DNA of 64,000 bases, from the NCBI GenBank assembly GCA_038530285.1, contig JBCBCY010000005.1, forward strand, positions 145,075 to 209,074, in the 5' to 3' direction. Both the position numbers and the translations under genes were made by a program. Under the pieces are notes generated by a model. The model ran no database searches, was not told the DNA's origin, and saw nothing but the letters and a program-made list of their open reading frames with translations. This document shows, one piece after another, positions 62,659 through 64,000 of this stretch; position 1 is the first letter of the stretch, and each line of letters starts with the position of its first letter. The DNA is from JASJAR01 sp038530285 (GTDB lineage: Bacteria; Pseudomonadota; Alphaproteobacteria; Rhodobacterales; Rhodobacteraceae).

Positions 62659-63600
62659 TCAGCGGGCGGGCAACGGAATAAAGTCGCCGTCATCCCCGGG
62701 CGGGAGTTGGAAGCGCGGATTGTCCGCCCAGCTTTCCGCGCGCCAGGCCTCCTTGGCCTCTTCGATGCGCTCTTTCGACGAGGCGACAAAGTTCCACCAG
62801 ATATAGCGCGGCCCTTCCAGGGTCTCGCCCCCCAAAAGCATCACGCGGGCCCCCTGCCCGCCCGCCGTCATTGAAACCTGGTCACCGGGCCGAAAGACCA
62901 ACATCTGACCGGCCGCGTAGGTGACACCGGCCACGTCGACAGCCCCGTCTACCACATAGGCGCCCCGGTCCTCATGACCGTCCGGCAGGGGCAATTTGGC
63001 GCCTGCGTCCAACACCGCATCGGCGTAAAACATCTCTGACGGGGTCTTCACGGGTGCTCTCTCGCCATAGGCGGTGCCCAGGATCAGGCGCAGCTTTTTG
63101 CCCTCGCCTTCCAGGACGGGAAGCGCGTCTTTGGGGGCATGTTCAAAGCGTGCCGCGCGGTCTTCGTGATCTTTGGGCAGGGCCACCCAGGTCTGAATGC
63201 CGAAAAACGGCATGGGCTCGACCTGGGTCGTATCATCGGTGCGTTCGGAATGGGTAATCCCCTGGCCTGCCACCATCCAGTTCACCGCGCCGGGTTCAAT
63301 CCAGGCGTCTGTGCCCAGACTGTCACGGTGATGCATCCGGCCACGGTACAAATAGCTGATCGTCGCCAGCCCGATATGCGGGTGCGGGCGCACATCCATC
63401 CCGCGCGTGGGCAGAAACTCCGCCGGGCCCATCTGATCAAAGAAGATGAACGGGCCGACCATCTGCCGCTTCGGCGCGGGCAAGGCACGGCGCACTTCGA
63501 AGGCACCAAGATCGCGGGCGCGCGGCACGATCACGGTTTCAATCGCGTCGATCGCGTCGCCGGTGGGGCAATCGGGGTCAAGGGCGGGGTTCCAACTCAT
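62659..63600 (-). CDS. Pirin family protein
   Basis: A 313-residue bicupin protein. I start at ATG 63600 (MSWNPALDPDCPTGDAID). The N-terminal cupin has the metal-ligand His residues in DVRPHPHIGLATISYLYRG and GVG-like MVAGQGITHSE. The C-terminal cupin region runs to AGQMLVFRPGDQVSM. Bacterial pirins include quercetin dioxygenases and redox-responsive regulators; which applies here is not known. It stands between tRNA-Asp and the spermidine synthase-like gene. Confidence 0.92.
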   Translation of the reverse strand: MSWNPALDPDCPTGDAIDAIETVIVPRARDLGAFEVRRALPAPKRQMVGPFIFFDQMGPAEFLPTRGMDVRPHPHIGLATISYLYRGRMHHRDSLGTDAWIEPGAVNWMVAGQGITHSERTDDTTQVEPMPFFGIQTWVALPKDHEDRAARFEHAPKDALPVLEGEGKKLRLILGTAYGERAPVKTPSEMFYADAVLDAGAKLPLPDGHEDRGAYVVDGAVDVAGVTYAAGQMLVFRPGDQVSMTAGGQGARVMLLGGETLEGPRYIWWNFVASSKERIEEAKEAWRAESWADNPRFQLPPGDDGDFIPLPAR

Positions 63601-63788
63601 CGCGGGCTCCATGGGTTGCGCCTTGCACACATAGCGCGAACCAGCCCCCTGAAATAGCGCATGGCCGCACAGAAGATATGCGCCGCAAAACACTTATTGC
63701 GATTTATGCACATCGGCCCCCACCGCCCAAATTCCACCCAATTCCCCTGTCACACCACCACGAAACGAGACCACAAATCAGGCCGAGC

Positions 63789-64000
63789 ATGACCACCATC
63801 GACACCACGCAGCCGCGCCGAGCGACCTTTTTGCCGGTGCTGTTCACCGCGACGATCTTTTTATCGGCCGCCTTGCTGTTTTTCGTCCAGCCCCTGTTTG
63901 CCCGCATCGCCTTGCCTGAGATCGGCGGCGCGCCAGCGGTCTGGACAACCGCGATGCTGTTTTTCCAGACCGTGCTTCTGGCGGGCTACACCTATGCCCA
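63789..64000 (+). CDS. Spermidine synthase-like membrane protein (N-terminal part)
   Basis: Runs off the right edge, so about 70 residues are seen from ATG 63789. The sequence has hydrophobic helices (FLPVLFTATIFLSAALLFFV, then VWTTAMLFFQTVLLAGYTYA) and the motif QPLFARIALPEIGGAPAVW. This is the start of the fused MFS/spermidine-synthase-like family of unknown substrate. The enzymatic domain is beyond the window. Confidence 0.75.
   Translation, partial: MTTIDTTQPRRATFLPVLFTATIFLSAALLFFVQPLFARIALPEIGGAPAVWTTAMLFFQTVLLAGYTYA

Noticed and set aside
63704..63907. Minus-strand 67-codon frame overlapping the last gene
   Set aside because: Overlaps the clear start of a membrane protein on the plus strand and has no family features.

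Overview
The window looks like a chromosomal segment of a marine Rhodobacterales (Roseobacter-group) alphaproteobacterium able to do anoxygenic photosynthesis. The evidence is high GC content, an LH2 antenna (puc) operon with PpsR-type operators, a C4-pathway 5-aminolevulinate synthase (HemA) with an FNR-type box upstream, ribosomal protein L21 with a long C-terminal extension, TRAP and oligopeptide uptake systems, and an exosortase cluster. No phage, transposase or CRISPR array is seen.

Layout. (1) 1-6.5 kb: housekeeping genes on the minus strand (DUF2189 fragment, proB, obgE, two GNAT genes, rpmA-rplU with a clear terminator, a DUF2059 protein) and tRNA-Ser. (2) 6.5-13.9 kb: a dipeptide/oligopeptide ABC importer (fused two-ATPase subunit, two permeases, binding protein), preceded on the same strand by two overlapping genes that look like ATP-grasp enzymes. 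(3) 14.2-20.9 kb: a large multi-PAS GGDEF/EAL protein, then the puc operon: pucB (51 aa), an extended pucA, pucC, and a gene overlapping pucC by 4 bp. That last gene encodes about 13 tandem copies of an aromatic, His- and Pro-rich unit with core YMAKFPFGHIVPGHK. I do not recognise it, and it is the strongest candidate here for an undescribed system. (4) 21-29.3 kb: a LysR regulator, a DUF1445 (D-glutamate cyclase family) protein, a DctPQM TRAP transporter and a fused 5-oxoprolinase, together a plausible D-glutamate/5-oxoproline uptake and catabolism operon. (5) 29.4-37 kb: a P-loop kinase, an ABC exporter, a GT8 glycosyltransferase, an orphan iron-type ABC permease, a GMC oxidoreductase and a PEBP-family protein. 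(6) 37.3-43.1 kb: an exosortase fused to an EpsI-like domain, a VIT/vWA protein with a possible exosortase tail signal, and a two-component pair, ending near the 3' end of tRNA-Phe. (7) 43.5-49.7 kb: yacG, rng, maf, infA, a frameshifted PAS-chemoreceptor gene, an LMW phosphatase, UPF0262 and hisD. (8) 49.8-64 kb: prfB, PBP1A, amiC, an aminotransferase, a DsbA-like protein, yceI, a small membrane protein, ispG, a RodZ-like protein, hemA, tRNA-Asp, pirin, and the start of a spermidine-synthase-like membrane protein.

How the parts may fit. The LH2 alpha chain carries Phe44-Leu45 where B800-850 antennas have aromatic hydrogen-bond donors, the substitution known from blue-shifted B800-820 complexes. 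With two PpsR-type sites before pucB, an FNR-type box before hemA and a c-di-GMP sensor next door, the phototrophy genes look wired to oxygen and possibly light. All functions are inferred from sequence reading alone, and no database search was run.
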